Part shown: one piece after another, positions 11,932 through 24,560 of the stretch
Position numbering within the stretch: the stretch's first letter is position 1
Layout of the letters: every line of letters begins with the position of its first letter
The notes under the pieces: model-generated
The model's input: only the letters and a program-made list of their open reading frames with translations
What the model was told of the DNA's origin: nothing
Database searches by the model: none
Translations under genes and position numbers: made by a program
Assembly: GCA_031772625.1 (NCBI GenBank)
Contig: CM062816.1
Coordinates: forward strand, 632,989,269-633,053,268
Direction: 5' to 3'
Length of the DNA: 64,000 nt
DNA from: Pinus tabuliformis
Taxonomy: Eukaryota > Streptophyta > Pinopsida > Pinales > Pinaceae

Positions 11932-12790
11932 ATGTCCCCTTCTGAATATACATCAATGTCGTTTTGCAAGGAAAGAACCAAATTGGTAGGTACCAATAAC
12001 TTTCTTGGATGGAAGAAGAGGACTGATATAATTCTCAAGGAGAATGAACTTCTAGAACATATCAAAGGGAATGTCACTATCCCTGTTAAGGAAAAAAATC
12101 AAGCCTTAGATAAGTAAAACAAGGAAGAGACAAGAGCACAAATGATTGTAATAGAATCAATCAAAGACTCTCTCATTCCTTATGTCTCCAATTTTGAAAC
12201 ATCAAAAGAAATTTATTATAAACTAGTAGAGCTATTCTCGGTATCCACAACCAAAGGAGTAGTATCTCTAAGGAATGAATTGTACAAGATGAAGATAATA
12301 AAGGAATAGCTCCCTACTTCATAAAAATCTCTGAAATGAGAGATCAACTTCAAGAGCTTGGGGAGTTCATGTTTGACGGAGCGATTAAAATTATAGTACT
12401 CAATGCTTTACCTGAGGATTTGGGAAACTTCACCTGAAGCATATATGCCAAGAAGGAAGAAACCACACTCAGTGAAATGTGGTCTCTATGTAGGATAGAG
12501 GAAGCTAGACTTAAAGCAATGGAATATGTGGGATCAAAGGAGAAATCAATCGCTACCATAGCAAAAAGAAAGGGTAAATTTGGAAAATTTGTTCCAAAAA
12601 GAACAAAAAACAAAGACATCCAAAATAAATTGTTTTGGATGCCAATAATATGGACACTACAAAAGGAAATGTCCTAATCTTAAGAAGCACAACAACAAAA
12701 AAATAAAGAGGGAAGCATCTCACATGCTCAAGAGGTGAAAGAAGAAGAAAAGAAGAAAAATAAGGAAGATCCTTCGAATCTCTGTTACGA
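11932..12790 (+). pseudogene. gag: Copia gag (UBN2-type) of element B
   Basis: Copia gag features in order: TNNFLGWKKR near the start, an internal block IESIKDSLIPYVSNFETSKE, YYKLVELFSV, LRNELYKMK, the segment WSLCRIEEARLKA (12480-12520), then a CCHC knuckle at 12631-12672 read as CFGCQ, stop, YGHYKRKC. Stops at 12115 and near 12308 and frame changes break it into at least three pieces. A Lys/Glu-rich tail ends near 12790. The family's protease and integrase should follow but do not. Product when intact: particle structural protein with RNA-binding knuckle. Confidence 0.82.
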
Positions 12791-14765
12791 CTAAGGCAAA
12801 CTATTTACTTCAAGTCTTTCTTCAAGGTTTTGAGTAGGATAGGAGCATGTAGGAATGAAATAAAATTGCATGACTAGAAACATATTTTAGAATCTAGAAG
12901 CATAAAGTACACGAAGTTCTAGATACTCATGAAGATGTATCATTTATAATGAGAATAAAAATGCATGGGTAAAAATATCTTCTAGAATATAGGAGCATGG
13001 TAGAGATAGCTCAAGATATTCATGTAGAAGGAGCATACCTAGGATAGGACATCATCCATGATGAAAGAAAAATTGATCATGATTAAGAATCTTAGAAGAC
13101 ATCCATCATCAAAAGAAAGGAAACATTTGCAAGACAAGGGTACTTAAGATCCTATAACGGAATATTCAAGAGAAGGTTCATGAACCAAAGTAGATGTCTC
13201 ATAGGGAACCCCATTCATGGGATTCAAGAAAAGGATGATATGTAGACAAGCTAAGAGGAAATAGGAAGGGCCACACTGACGACAACTAGATGAAGCTAAG
13301 ATGATCAAAGGAGAATCAAGATGAGGTGCTTATGCATTAAGGTTTAGGTAATGTTATCATTTGTATATTATTGAGTCATGGGAATAGTTATATAAAAGGA
13401 CCAATTATGAAAGAATCTCTTTCACAAAGGACATGCTCAATGGCATGTACTACATTGCAATGAAGGTCAACAAAATAACATGCTCACATAAGCAGTATAA
13501 GATTATTGACTAAGAAGAAAGAAGAAATGTTGAATAATCCACGAAGCAAGAAATGAAGAAATGCTCTCACAGTAAGCATAAGATGGTTGACATACCTATC
13601 TAAGAAGGAGCAAATGAAGAAAGAGATCAGGCATGTGAAGAACACCATGATTACATAGAAACACTATTTGACAAGATACTATGAAGATATCCCCGAAAAT
13701 AAGGCAGGACAAATCTAACAAAGGAAGGAAGGACCCTTGACACCTGTGAAGGCCTTGCAAATATGAAAGATGCAGGTAGCTAATTCTACTCTATGACTAT
13801 GTCATGATGAAGAAGCCATCCAACAAAAGAAAAAGAAACCTTGAAGAAATGTCAAGATGAAGTCATGATGGGCTACTAGATCGAAGTATGTAAGAAATGA
13901 AGTAGATTGAATAATCCATGAGAATATTATTCCAAAGCATGGACAAATGACAAAGGAGTAGCCAGATGACAAGAAAAATTGATGTATGGAAAGTAAGAAA
14001 CTTTCCACGAAGGAAGTAATGACATGACAAATAGCAAGGAAAGTGATCGATGGATGGTGTCGTACCTAGAAGAAGTTCAAACAAAGACTTCATGAGATCA
14101 CAGATAGGATGGAGATCAAGCAATTGAAGGACCCACGAAGAAGAAGTTGTTGATGAATGAAAAAGTCCCTAGTTAAGGGGGGGCTCTGACAAGTCCCTCA
14201 TCAAGAGGGAGTATTGGATCACCCCTGATTACAAAGGAGTGACATTTGTGTTTTTCCATCTCATCGGTCATGCACTAGACTGGGACTAACAACTGTAGGT
14301 ATAGATGAAGACCATGAATGGAAATGTAGACAAAAGATAGACACAAAATTCTTATCTTCACTTGGGAAGAAAGAATGGGAGAATTAGGTAATCGTATGGC
14401 ATCTTATACTCTTTGAGGATGTGTAGGGCATCCAAGACAAGAGTAGGCAAGAGGATAGATATTATTTAAGGGCTAGGAACCAAAGAGAAGAATAGTCCTA
14501 GAAGGTCACACTCAATGAACACCCGGGTGGGAATGTACCTTGACAGACAATGATGAAGGTGTCTATAAATCATTAGTGTCACCGGCATTGTAGCTCATGA
14601 TATCAACAAGAGATGGAGTTGTTAGTCAAGGCCTTGCACTATTACAATGTTGATGATATGATGCTATAATAGATGGATTTCAAATCCAATTTCCCTTATA
14701 TGTGAATTCTTCAAGATTGATAATAGCCAAACACCTTGTAATGTTGTATGATTATCTCTCTAGTT
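12791..14765 (+). other. Interior of element B without recognisable coding sequence
   Basis: Purine-rich on the plus strand (many GAAGA and AAGGA runs). No copia protease, integrase or RT motif in any frame. AAGAGGGAG followed by TATTGGATCA near 14205 resembles a second polypurine tract and LTR start, possibly a relic of a chimeric origin of this interior. Confidence 0.6.
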
Positions 14766-14774
14766 AAGAGGGAG
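14766..14774 (+). promoter_or_regulatory. Polypurine tract, element B
   Basis: AAGAGGGAG directly before the TGTTGAAGG start of the 3' LTR, as in many plant copia elements. Confidence 0.8.
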
Positions 14775-16065
14775 TGTTGAAGGAAATGTAACTAGGTTCG
14801 GTCCTCATCAATGTACTTTTGATATTTGTATTTATTCAAGAAAATAAATATTATTTTTATAATATATGTCAAGGAGATTCTTGCTTATTGAAATAGGTAT
14901 GGCACATGTTAAGTTTTATGGGTGAGTCAAATAATCAAAAGGAACTGTTGAAGGCCTTAAGGGCATGTTACACCATGTATGAATATGTATTAAAGTCAAG
15001 AGAATACATCAACGAAAATTCAATTCTCCTCCTACGCAAAGGCACCATCAAATAAGCTCCTTCAAGCATAGAAACCATATGAAGTATACTCAACAAGTCA
15101 GCCTACAAACAATTAAACAAGTTTTCCTACAAGTCTACCTAAAAGGAGGGACAATCCTATATAAATAGAGGTTATCCACTCCAATACAACACAATCAAGG
15201 AGCTTTGAAATTATCGGAGTAAGGAGGAAATAAAATGGTAATAAAATGATGATAAAAGGGTCTCCAAGGAAAATGAGGAAGAATGAAGAAACACAAAGCC
15301 TTAGAAGTTTGTTTTAGGGCTTATTATAGTCACGCGTGTGAGAAAAGTAGGGCTATTTATGATCATTATAGTAGCACTATCACTATCACATATCTCTCAT
15401 TATTTGGGCTATCAAAGTAGGCCTATAAGGCCTCTCTCTCAAGTGAAGAACTAGTTTACTCAAGCGAGGAAGAAAGGAATAATATATCATAAGAATCTAG
15501 AAGGAATCCTCCCACACGTGCAAGAAACTAGGGTTTCACTAGATTCATAACTAGTCTGCAACTAGAAATCAAGAAGAAGCTCGGTTTAACATGAGAATGA
15601 AGGTATCTTTATAGATGAAACACTTCACTAAGTATCAAAGATATGTATTTCTTCTAGAGCTAGCATAACAAGGACTATCTCCATTTGTTGGAATAACAAA
15701 GTGCCCAAATGAGGAGGATGAGGTGTTGGGGAACAAAGTGTTAAAAGAAGGAAGGACTTGACTTGTGCTTAGAGGATATCCTTGTCAAGGGTCTAGGGTT
15801 TGGCATTGATCAATAAAAGCTTCAATAAGAGAAATTCACAAAAGGGTTTTCCTCTCAAGAGAAGAGAGGTTTTGGCCCTCGCAGAGAGCCAACATCTTGT
15901 GTTCTTGTTCTTATGTTTTGGTGGTAGTTTGATGAAGCACACACACATGCATTAATAATAAGAACAAAAAGATTAAGCTAACAATAAAAGGTAAAAATTC
16001 TCTATAAAATTTTATCAAGTAACGAAGAATCACACTACACCTAATTTTCCCTACATTCATCAATA
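14775..16065 (+). repeat. 3' LTR of copia element B (1291 bp)
   Basis: Colinear with 10283-11559. Starts TGTTGAAGG; the terminal CA has become TA. TATA box at 15158-15167 (TATATAAATA). Followed by target duplication GTTAC. Confidence 0.88.
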
Positions 16066-16070
16066 GTTAC

Positions 16071-17352
16071 ATCTTGTAGTTTAAATAATATTTTTTTAAA
16101 TCAATATATGTGTTTCTATTCATGCCCCTTACCCACTTTTATGAGGAAATAGGTGTTGAAGGTTGATTTTTCTAAGTTTTTTGAATTATATAAACTTTCT
16201 CCCCTTTAATGTTTTACAACATATATGGGGCACTTATCATTAAAATCATTTTTGCTTCAGTGGAATAGATTGGACTAGTAATGGGATCACTTAAACAAGC
16301 ACATATAGTATCTCACCATCTTCTCTTACACTCCTTTCTCATTAAACAAAGAAGTTTTTATTTAAGTCGGAAGGATGAAAAAAACATGGTTTTAATTGCT
16401 ATATTTTCATTCTCCACCTCTTAATCCAATGTAATCATAATAAAAAGATATCACCATGGAGTGCATGCACACCATCACGCATGACCAAGCTTGGGATCAG
16501 CTCACCACCTTCACCATCATAAGCATGTCAAAGAGTTTGTCTCACCACAATAAACCAAGTGTCAATGATGTCTTTCATGTCTTTCTCAATCCATTTTGTC
16601 TCACATGGGCACATGTGCATTGTAATGTAACGTCTTATCAAGTGGAAGTTCATGTGTCAGTAGTTGGAGGTAATGGTCATAGATTAGATGAAGAGTCATT
16701 ATGGTAGATGAACTGTCATAAAGGGACATGTCAACGGTCACCCCACCCTTTTATAAAAATAGAACCTCATAACATATTGTAAAGGATTTTGGTCATCCAA
16801 TCTTCCGATAAGACTATCTTGGAGAGATATTGGATAGTATTGGAATGAGCCTTGGATTCTCCATTGTGCAAAGCTAGTATACCTCTTTGGAGGAGCAGGT
16901 GGTTGTGGCTATAATGTTCTGCTGCAAGAACTAGTTGTTAGACATGGATGTATTGTATGGCTGGAACTTACACTTCTTAATATAATAGATCCAACATGTT
17001 TCATGCATATGTTTTATTTTAGTCTATGTTATCTGGTTTACTCTAAATGATATATGTATTTGTTTTCTTACACATGCATGTATGGACTATTTTGTATAAG
17101 TATGTATGAATCTTTCTAAATTGTATTGTTGGTTTAACCATCACTTTGGATTGCTCGCTAACTTGCTTTCCATGTTGTGATGCATCTTTGCTCATGTGTT
17201 CCCTTCATAATTCCGTGTTATCACAGGTTTCCGAGGGGCACACTCATCTCAACCTCCATGTGTTAGAACCCCTTATGCACCTTCCTTGGCTTGTTGCAGC
17301 TATCACACCCTTACTACCAACAGAGACATCTTTCCTATGTGCAAAATCACGG
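16071..17352. other. Intergenic DNA, no gene seen
   Basis: The plus-strand open frames at 16456-16707 and 17146-17382 have no recognisable domain. Mixed composition; no terminal repeats detected. Confidence 0.5.
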
Positions 17353-17642
17353 TTAAGGCATTACCGTACAACCCACTGCTAGGACTCCTGCACCAAATGG
17401 TGTGAGGTCTAATTGGGACTTCATACTGGGGAGATCCCCTAACATGTTGACAGGTCTAGCACTGTTAAAAAAAAATCTACTGAATGGAAACATTTGTAGA
17501 ATGATAAGGAAATAAGGAAAGAAATAAAGAAAGCATAAATTATATTTACTCAGACACCTCCCCGACAATGGCGCCAAAAAGTGATGAGCACCAGTATTGC
17601 AGCAAGAATGTTGCAACTCTTGGGGCTACAAACTTTACTTCA
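17353..17642 (-). repeat. Minus-strand gypsy relic with Tat/Athila-type primer binding site
   Basis: On the minus strand, 17576-17558 reads TGGCGCCATTGTCGGGGAG, two changes from TGGCGCCGTTGCCGGGGAG, the PBS form known from Tat, Ogre and Athila gypsy elements. The LTR of this relic would lie to the right (17577 onward), where element C has inserted; it may resume at 29715. Everything left of the PBS would be its leader. No coding domain is recognisable. Confidence 0.6.
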
Positions 17643-17647
17643 TCAAC

Positions 17648-18269
17648 TGATCCAGGTGGATATTGGTGGCCACCTACCAACTCCACTTGGACCCACACCA
17701 TTGTTTATTTTAGCATTTTCAGCTTCCTTAATTGTAGCACAGTTTATTATTTTTAGCAGCTTTTCGGGTCCTCAATTTCTGGAGTTGTCTTGAGGCCCTA
17801 AATGATGTTTTTTGGGAAACTTGGGACTAAAATGGTTCCATTAACTAATGCTTATCTTCCCAAAGTTGTATTTCTTGGATAGATATTTCGAACGAGATAT
17901 TGTGCACGTCAAATAGAGATCGTATGCCAAAGTTACAACTCTAGGAAGTTGTTGTACCAATTTACCCAAACGGGGCCGACAATTTGGTGTTTCATCTTCT
18001 AAGTTTAGGTTTTTGGATGTTTAGGGTTTTCCATTATTTCTCAACAATAAATAGGCCTTCGAGCCTTATTGTAACATAGTTTAAAGTGATGCAACCACCA
18101 CAACTCTTCTCAGAGATAAGTTACCATCACCCTAGCTACTTTATTTCCATTGTTGTTTGTAAGCATATTTCAGTATTCTACATTAATGAAATGAAGTATT
18201 ATCTCCACTACATCTCCGTGTTTATGGTTATCTCTGTAATTTTTTGTGCTCCTATTTAAATATAGATTA
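17648..18269 (+). repeat. 5' LTR of gypsy element C (622 bp)
   Basis: Starts TGATCC and ends GATTA (decayed GATCA). Same length and order as the LTRs of A. Confidence 0.93.
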
Positions 18270-18270
18270 G

Positions 18271-18282
18271 TGGTATGAGAGT
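18271..18282 (+). promoter_or_regulatory. Primer binding site of element C, degenerate
   Basis: TGGTATGAGAGT, two changes from the initiator Met PBS seen in element A, at the same one-base distance from the LTR. Confidence 0.88.
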
Positions 18283-18310
18283 GGTCTGATTTTTCTCTGT
18301 TTTTCTTTGC

Positions 18311-19786
18311 ATGTCCCCAACGAGGTCGAGATATAAGGAGTTACGGCTTGAACTGGTCAAACCTTTGCAATACCAACCTCATAGATCTCGACGGCCTCCC
18401 ATGGCAGATGAAAATAAAGATAAGGGGGTAGGAAATCTTATCAAAATCTTGTTCAAAGAAGCCCTTGAGTGACAAAGGAACGCAATGATGGAAAATTTTG
18501 CCCAGATCCTTCAGCGGCTACCCAGGGGTGGCGCATCGGCTTCCAATATCTACTGTTGAAATGCCACACCATTTAAGTACAAGTTAATTCTAAAATCCCC
18601 ATATTCAAGGGTCAGGTAGATGTAGATGTCATCGATTAATGGTTAAATTTGCTAGAGGGTTATTTTTCTGTTCATGATTTTTCCAGTCAGGAAAAGATTA
18701 TTTTCTCTCTTCTCAAAGTAGCCCCCCACGTCAAGGACTGGTGGGAAACCTACTGCGAGTAGAAGGATGAAAGTACAGGCTCACTATTTTTAGCCACAAC
18801 TACTTTGGATTCATTCCGAGATGCCATCAAGGAGTAGAACTGCCCTGTTGGCAGCTATGAGGATTAATACATAAAGTGGACCTTACTACGACAGGGAAGG
18901 GACCAAGACGTGCCAAAGTTTACCAATATTTTCCATACCCTTCGCACAAAGTTGAGTATCAAGGATTCAAAGCAACACTTGGTACTCAAATACCGTGGCT
19001 GCCTGCACAAGTATATCTAGGAAGAAATAGAATTTCTGAACATTCCCTCGCTTGGCACGGCATACCGATATGCCATCAAGGTCGAGAAAAATTTTAAACA
19101 GAAGAACTGAGACTTTGGATCTACAAATCTGAAGCAAGGGAAAGGTGCCCCCAAACCACAGAACAAAGGACAAAGCCAAGGTATTGTGGCCCAAGACAAC
19201 CTGCCAAATCTGCAAGCCAAGAGCGGTGCCGTGAAGCCAAAAAAGTACACAGAAAAGTGGTGTGAATTCCATAAGAGCTCAACTCAGAACACAAGTGAGT
19301 GTCGGGCCAAGTAGTCACTGGTGGCCAAGCTAAAGGTTTCAAAATCAGATGCATGTTCACTCTGAGTTAGAACACGACAAGGGGAATGACAAAGGGAAGT
19401 AGACTATCAATGCGCAACCCACTGCCACCGTTGCCACTATGAAGATCTAGAAGGAGGAACACGAATATCCAAAGGAGGAGGAGTCTCTCTTCCACTCCCA
19501 GATGTGAGTAAAGGGCTCCTCGCTACAGTTCATTATCAATAGCAAGAGCTAAAAGAACCTCATTTCGGTAGAGATCGTGAAGCAGTTGGGCTTACTGACC
19601 ACAACACATCCATAATCGTACACCATCGGGTGGCTTCAGCAAGGACGGGATCTTCGCATGAGCCAGCAGTGTCGCCTTCCATACAACATCAAGCCCTTCA
19701 CAGATCAAGTATTGTGTGACATTGGTCCCCTTGAAGTTTGTGATGTATTATTGGGACAACCATACTTGTGGAAGCGACATGCTGTG
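18311..19786 (+). pseudogene. gag: gag and protease region of element C
   Basis: Colinear with 615-2090 of element A, starting at the matching ATG (MSPTRSRYKEL). Many stops; the TAG at 18760-18762 is shared with A. The knuckle-like motif has lost one ligand (CEFHKSSTQNTSEC, His to Gln). The protease Asp is gone: around 19535 the sequence reads INSKS where A has VDSGS. Element D interrupts the frame at 19787 just after KRHAV. Non-functional. Confidence 0.9.
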
Positions 19787-20203
19787 TGTTATGCTCTTAA
19801 CTTGCAAAAAGATACCCAAATACAGAATATGCGAAGAAAGATATCCAGAACATAGAATAGTGAGAGACAACAACAAATATTTTATTATCCAGAAAGTAAT
19901 GTTCACTGGCCTCTTTGAGGGGGCAACCTCCAATAGAGCAAATCTTGATACAAAAATAAGACACGATGCTCCTCGCAGGGAGTCTCTATCCTTTATATAT
20001 GACTCATACATGCAATACCATGGATCAATACCATGGGTTTTATTAATACCATCTGTCTAATACCATGGCCCATTTGCAACTAACTGTGGTCCCATCATTA
20101 ATTGTGGGTTAACCACTTACAATTATTAATATGGGCTTTATTGACTCTTTACTATGACTTGATCCCACTACATAAATAAGGGGGGTAGGGTGGGACCCTA
20201 ACA
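19787..20203 (-). repeat. 3' LTR of element D (left copy, 417 bp)
   Basis: Bounded by TGTTA...TAACA. A minus-strand TATA box (ATATATAAAG) lies at 19991-20000. Colinear with 25562-25978. Confidence 0.93.
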
Positions 20204-20216
20204 TGCCCTCCCCATT
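20204..20216 (-). promoter_or_regulatory. Polypurine tract, element D
   Basis: Minus strand AATGGGGAGGGCA immediately before the 3' LTR. Confidence 0.88.
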
Positions 20217-20232
20217 AAGAATAGCCTTGTCC

Positions 20233-21585
20233 TCAAGGCTGAAGCTGCGGAAACTGCTGAAGAATAGTGGCTGGTTCCCAAGTTGCATCTTCCGGAGACG
20301 TGTCTCTCCACTTGACGAGAACTTCCCTAATCATGCGGCCACACAGGTGCCTTTCTCGTGTGTCTAGGACCTATTCAGGTTGCAGCCAGATTGACCCTTC
20401 CTCATCCAATTCAGGTAGACTAGTTTGAATTCTGTAATTGTTCCCAATCACTTTCTTGAGGCATGAGACATGGAAAACTGGATGGATTTTTGTAGTAGGT
20501 GGCAAAGCCAACTTGTCGGCTACTTCTCCAATGCGCTTAAGTACTTGATATGGTCCGTAGAATTTTGGAGATAGTTTCTGACAACCCTTGTCTTTGAGTG
20601 ATGTTTCCTTATATGGTTGTAACCTCAAAAAGACCTGATCCCCTTCTTGAAATTGGCTCTCTAAGCAATGCTGGTCTACCTGTTGCTTCATGCGGTTTTG
20701 AGCTTGATGAAGATCATCTCTAAGATGGGTGAGCATGGTTGCTCGGTTTTGTAAGAGTTGATCCACTGCTTGTACCTTTGAGCAACCCTTGATATAAGAA
20801 GTAGGAGAAGGAGGGAGTTGACCGTATACTGCTTCATAGGGAGTCATTTTGGTGGTGGCATGATAGTTGGTGTTATACCACCATTTAGCCAGAGGTAACC
20901 ACTGTACCCAAAGATGTTGCTTTTTTGAAGTGAAACACCTAAGGTAGGTTTCCGGACATTTGTTGACGGGTTCAATTTGACCATCTATTTGTGGATGATA
21001 AGAAGTACTAAGTTTTAGTTGGGTGCCTTGTAGCCTGAAGAGTTCCTGCCAAAAATTACTAGTGAAGATCGAGTCGCAATCGGACACAATAGAAGTAGGC
21101 ATGCCATGCAATTTGAAGATCTGATCCATGAAGGATTGAGTGACCAAAGTCGGTGTAAATGGGTGGGGTAGGGCGCAGAAATGAACATACTTCAAAAGTT
21201 TGTCCACAACCACCATGATGACTAACTTGTTTCCTAACTTTGGAAGACCTTTAATGAAATCCATAGAAACCTCCATCCATATTGTTGTCGGGATAGGCAA
21301 TGGTTGTAATGTGCCTGGTGCTTTGACAGTCTCCCCTTTGTGGCGTTGACAGACATCACATTCTGCTACAAAAGTAAGGATGTCCTTTTTAATGCCTGTC
21401 CAAAAAAATGATCTTCTGGTGCGAGCATACGTCTTCTGAAAGCTTGAATGTCATGTAATGGGGGATGAGTGCAATTCTACCAAAATGTGACTTTTGAGGG
21501 TGGATGTTGGTGATATTACGACTCTATCCCTGTAGCGAAGAATCTCATCCTGCCACGAGTAGCCCTTGGTGGAATTTGGATCCGC
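20233..21585 (-). pseudogene. pol: integrase and chromodomain of element D
   Basis: Zinc-binding cysteines ECDVCQRHKG lie near 21350. The core carries the triad: Asp in VSMDFIKG, Asp in VSDCDSIF (Arg of SDRD is Cys), Glu in DGQIEPVNK. The GPY-type module YGPYQVLKRIG follows, then HPVFHVSCLKK. After one TAG (PE, stop, VLDTRERH) the tail reads IREVLVKW and DATWEP, a chromodomain, ending with TGA at 20233-20235. The chromodomain would steer integration by reading chromatin marks. The frame 21300-20371 is open for 309 codons; upstream has stops. Old but with integrase residues preserved. Confidence 0.9.
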
Positions 21586-23700
21586 CTACAATTGAGAAAT
21601 GAGTTGGGAGAGCCCGGGATGTGAAAAACATTCCCTGCGAGCCTCTTCAATCCATTCTGGAATGTGAAGGGAAATTGCTAATAGGGTACTTCCCTCCTCA
21701 AATTGGTGAGATAATGCATCTGCTACACTATTTTCTTGTCCTTTCTTGTAAATGATCTCATAATCATATCCCAACATTTTGGCGAGCCATTTATTTTGTT
21801 GTGGGGAGGATAAGTGTTGCTCCAAAAACTATTTAAGACTGTGATGGTCTGTGTGGATTTGGAAACGTCGCCCTAATAAGTAAGGTCGCTAGGTCTCTAC
21901 TGCATGTAAAATGGCCATCATTTCCTTCTCATAGGTAGATTGGCCAGATTCTTCCCACTTAGTTGTTGGCTTGTGAAGGCCAAAGGTCGCCCTTCCTGCA
22001 TTAAGACTGCCCCAATACCCGTACCCGAAGCATCACATTCAATGATAAAAGATTTGGTGAAGTCAGGGAGTGCTTAGAGTGGAGTGGAACACATGGCATT
22101 TTTGAGAGCTATAAATGCCTGTTGTGCGTCCTCATTCCAGAAGAATGAATTTTTCTTTAGGATTTGAGTGAGGGGCTTCACTATGTGACCATAATTGCAG
22201 ACAAATTTGCGATAATAGCCTGTGAGACCCAAAAACCCTCTCAGGCTCTTCAAGGTATTAGGCTGAAGCCAATCCTGCATTGGCTGGATCTTTTTGGGGT
22301 CCACCTTGACACCTTCACGCCCCACAATGTGGCCCAAATACTCAACTGCTTCCATGCTAAACGAACACTTGGACATCTTAAAAAATAATTTATGCTTGCG
22401 GAGCAGTTGCAAGAGTAGATCTACTTGCTGAATATGTGTCGCCCAAGTGCAACTATAGATGAGGATGTCATTGAAGAAGACAAGGACAAATTTCCTGAGA
22501 TATGGTTTGAGAAGGTGGTTCATAAAGCTCTAAAAGGTAGATGGGGCATTACAAAGACCGAATGGCATGACCAGGAACTCATAATGGCCTTCATGAGTTC
22601 AGAAAGTAGTCTTGGGAATGTCGACTTCCTTCATGAAAATTTGGTGGTAGCCTGAGCGAAGATCCAGCTTAGTGAAGAATTGAGCCCCATTGAGTTAATC
22701 CAGCAAATCATCAACCACTGGGATGGGAAATTTATCTTTGACTGTCAGCTTATTGAGGGCCCTAAAGTCTGGACACATCCACCACTCCCCATCTTTCTTG
22801 AGCACCATGACCACCGGTGATGAATAAGGACTAATGTTGGGATGAATGACACCTGCTTCCAAAAGTTCCTTGATTATATTTTCTATTTCATTATTTTGGG
22901 TGAAAGGATATTTGTATGGGCACACATTTGGGGGTTGGGTCACTAGAACCAAGGTGATGTTATGATCATGCTCCCCTCTCGCGGGTGGAAGCTCATGAGG
23001 CTTGTCAAAGACCGGCAGATGGTTATTTAAAATCTGTTGTATCTCAGGATGAATTGGTAGAGACTTGGTTTCAACTGCCTCGATGGCATTAAATTGAGTT
23101 ATAACTCCATGATGGCCCTATTTTAGCAATTTTTCCATCCTATGCGAGCTGATGGTAGAGGGAGCTCCCGCCTGGAGTCCACGGAGGGTATGTGTGGAGT
23201 TGTTCTGCTTAAAACTCATATATAACTCTTGGAAATCCATTGTGATTGGCCGAAGGGTGCGAAGCCATTCAGCACTGAGGACAATGTCGCACCCTCCCAT
23301 GTGTATGGAAAACATGTGGGTCTTCAACTGATAGTCCCCCATTTGAAGTTTGACATTTTCACAGCGGCCTTCACATTTCATTGTGCCGCCATCCGCAATT
23401 TGTACTTGGAAGTTAGAAACTGCTCATACAAAATAATGCACTGCTTTCGCAACATTTTGATGGATGAAATTATGTGTAATTCCACTATGAATCAAGACTA
23501 CTACTGGGTGATGTTTAATAAAACCTCTAATTTTGAGAGTTTGAGGTGAAGAAGTCCCGGCCAAAGCATGCAGCGAAATAACGGGTTCATCAGGGACATT
23601 GTCCTTTTTCTTGTCCTCTTCTACCGGCTCATGTTCCTCCAGTGGTGGATCTTCCTCCGATGAGTTGTAATCAGTGTCATCAATTTGAAAAAATTTGGGC
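21586..23700 (-). pseudogene. pol: protease, RT and RNase H of element D, catalytic residues lost
   Basis: Protease motif reads LIHSGITHNF: the catalytic Asp is His (23487-23489). RT blocks follow: SSPVVMVLKKDGEWWMCPDFRALNK near 22800, LVFFNDILIYS near 22470, where the first Asp of the expected FFDD is Asn (22470-22472), then LGHIVGREGVKVDP and FLGLTGYYRKF. RNase H is only partly readable; its end LAKMLGYDYEIIYKKG and NSVADALS is clear near 21750. Several stops and frame changes occur between 22074 and 21825. This copy could not have made active protease or RT. Confidence 0.9.
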
Positions 23701-24560
23701 TCCTTGCATCTATGACATGGGGAGTATTTTTCATCACAGTAGTAAGATAATCCTTACTTTCTTCTTTCGGCCATTTATACCGGTGACATCTTTTGAACCT
23801 TAAGTGTTTGAGTCGTGTTGTGAGGCTGTGGGGGGTGACCCTTAGCTATGAAATTTGGGTGACTGTATAGGGTTTCTAACGCACGTTCCACGTTACGAGC
23901 TACCTTGCAAGCCTCCGTCCATGTGGGAGGGTGGTGCAGTAGGACGTGGGATTTTATGGCTTCTTTAAGACCACTGATAAAACATTCTGTGTAGAACACA
24001 TCTGAGAGGCCCCTAGTGCGGAATGCTAAGGCTTCAAAGGCTATAACATATTCATCCACTGTGCCAGTTTGTCGGAGCTTAGTAAGATGGCCCAGAAAAG
24101 AAGATTCTTGGTCAAAGAAGTCTGTAAGAGCTTTTTTGAAGGTGGTCCAAGTCACAAAAGGTCCATTGCAATGTTGATGCCATTCCCACCATTGCCACCT
24201 TTCAGTGTCCAAATACATGCTCCCCACCATAAGCTAAGTCTCATTATCTAAGATGTTATTCAGATTGAAATACTGCTCCATTTGTGCTATCCATGCTGCC
24301 GGGTGAGAACCATCAAATTTATGCATATCCAACTTGGGAGGTCACGGACGGGATTGTTGGTGCAGGCCCTAGAGGTGAAGAGAGTGGCTATACTCACCCT
24401 CAATGTGTCCATTGCTAATATACGGCTCCTCGTGGGCTTCCTCCTTGCCCTACGGGATTATGCTAGTTAGTCTATCAAGATGAAGTTGGATGGATTGCAA
24501 GGTTTGTTCTAGTTTGTCCATCCTCTCATTGGCCATAGCTTGAGCTCTAGTTTCTACCAT
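23701..24560 (-). pseudogene. gag: gag of element D
   Basis: Starts at ATG 24560 (MVETRAQAMANERMDKLE), then a short coiled-coil-like segment and stops. The gag core has DMHKFDGSHPAAWIAQMEQYF and WQWWEWHQH, FKKALTDFFDQE and LRQTGTVDEYVIAFEAL. The nucleocapsid knuckle is CDEKYSPCHRCK near 23720, the CDEKxxPGHRCK form usual in Reina/Tekay elements. The stretch 24230-23775 is open for 151 codons. Stops elsewhere are mostly CAG to TAG. Confidence 0.88.

Larger units (their letters stand above)
10283..16065 (+). mobile_element. Copia-type LTR retrotransposon B, gag-only, non-autonomous
   Basis: Two colinear direct repeats of about 1.28 kb bound a 3.2-kb interior. Flanking 5-mers are GTTGC (10278-10282) and GTTAC (16066-16070), a one-mismatch target duplication. 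The 5' LTR is followed at once by a degenerate initiator Met PBS, and a purine run precedes the 3' LTR. The interior has a copia gag with a zinc knuckle but no protease, integrase or RT, so movement would have needed enzymes from another copy. Confidence 0.88.

Noticed and set aside
16456..17382. Possible small host genes on the plus strand
   Set aside because: Two short frames with ordinary starts but no domain, no splice context and no similarity I can recognise.
23229..23549. 106-codon plus-strand frame
   Set aside because: Antisense to the protease region of element D.
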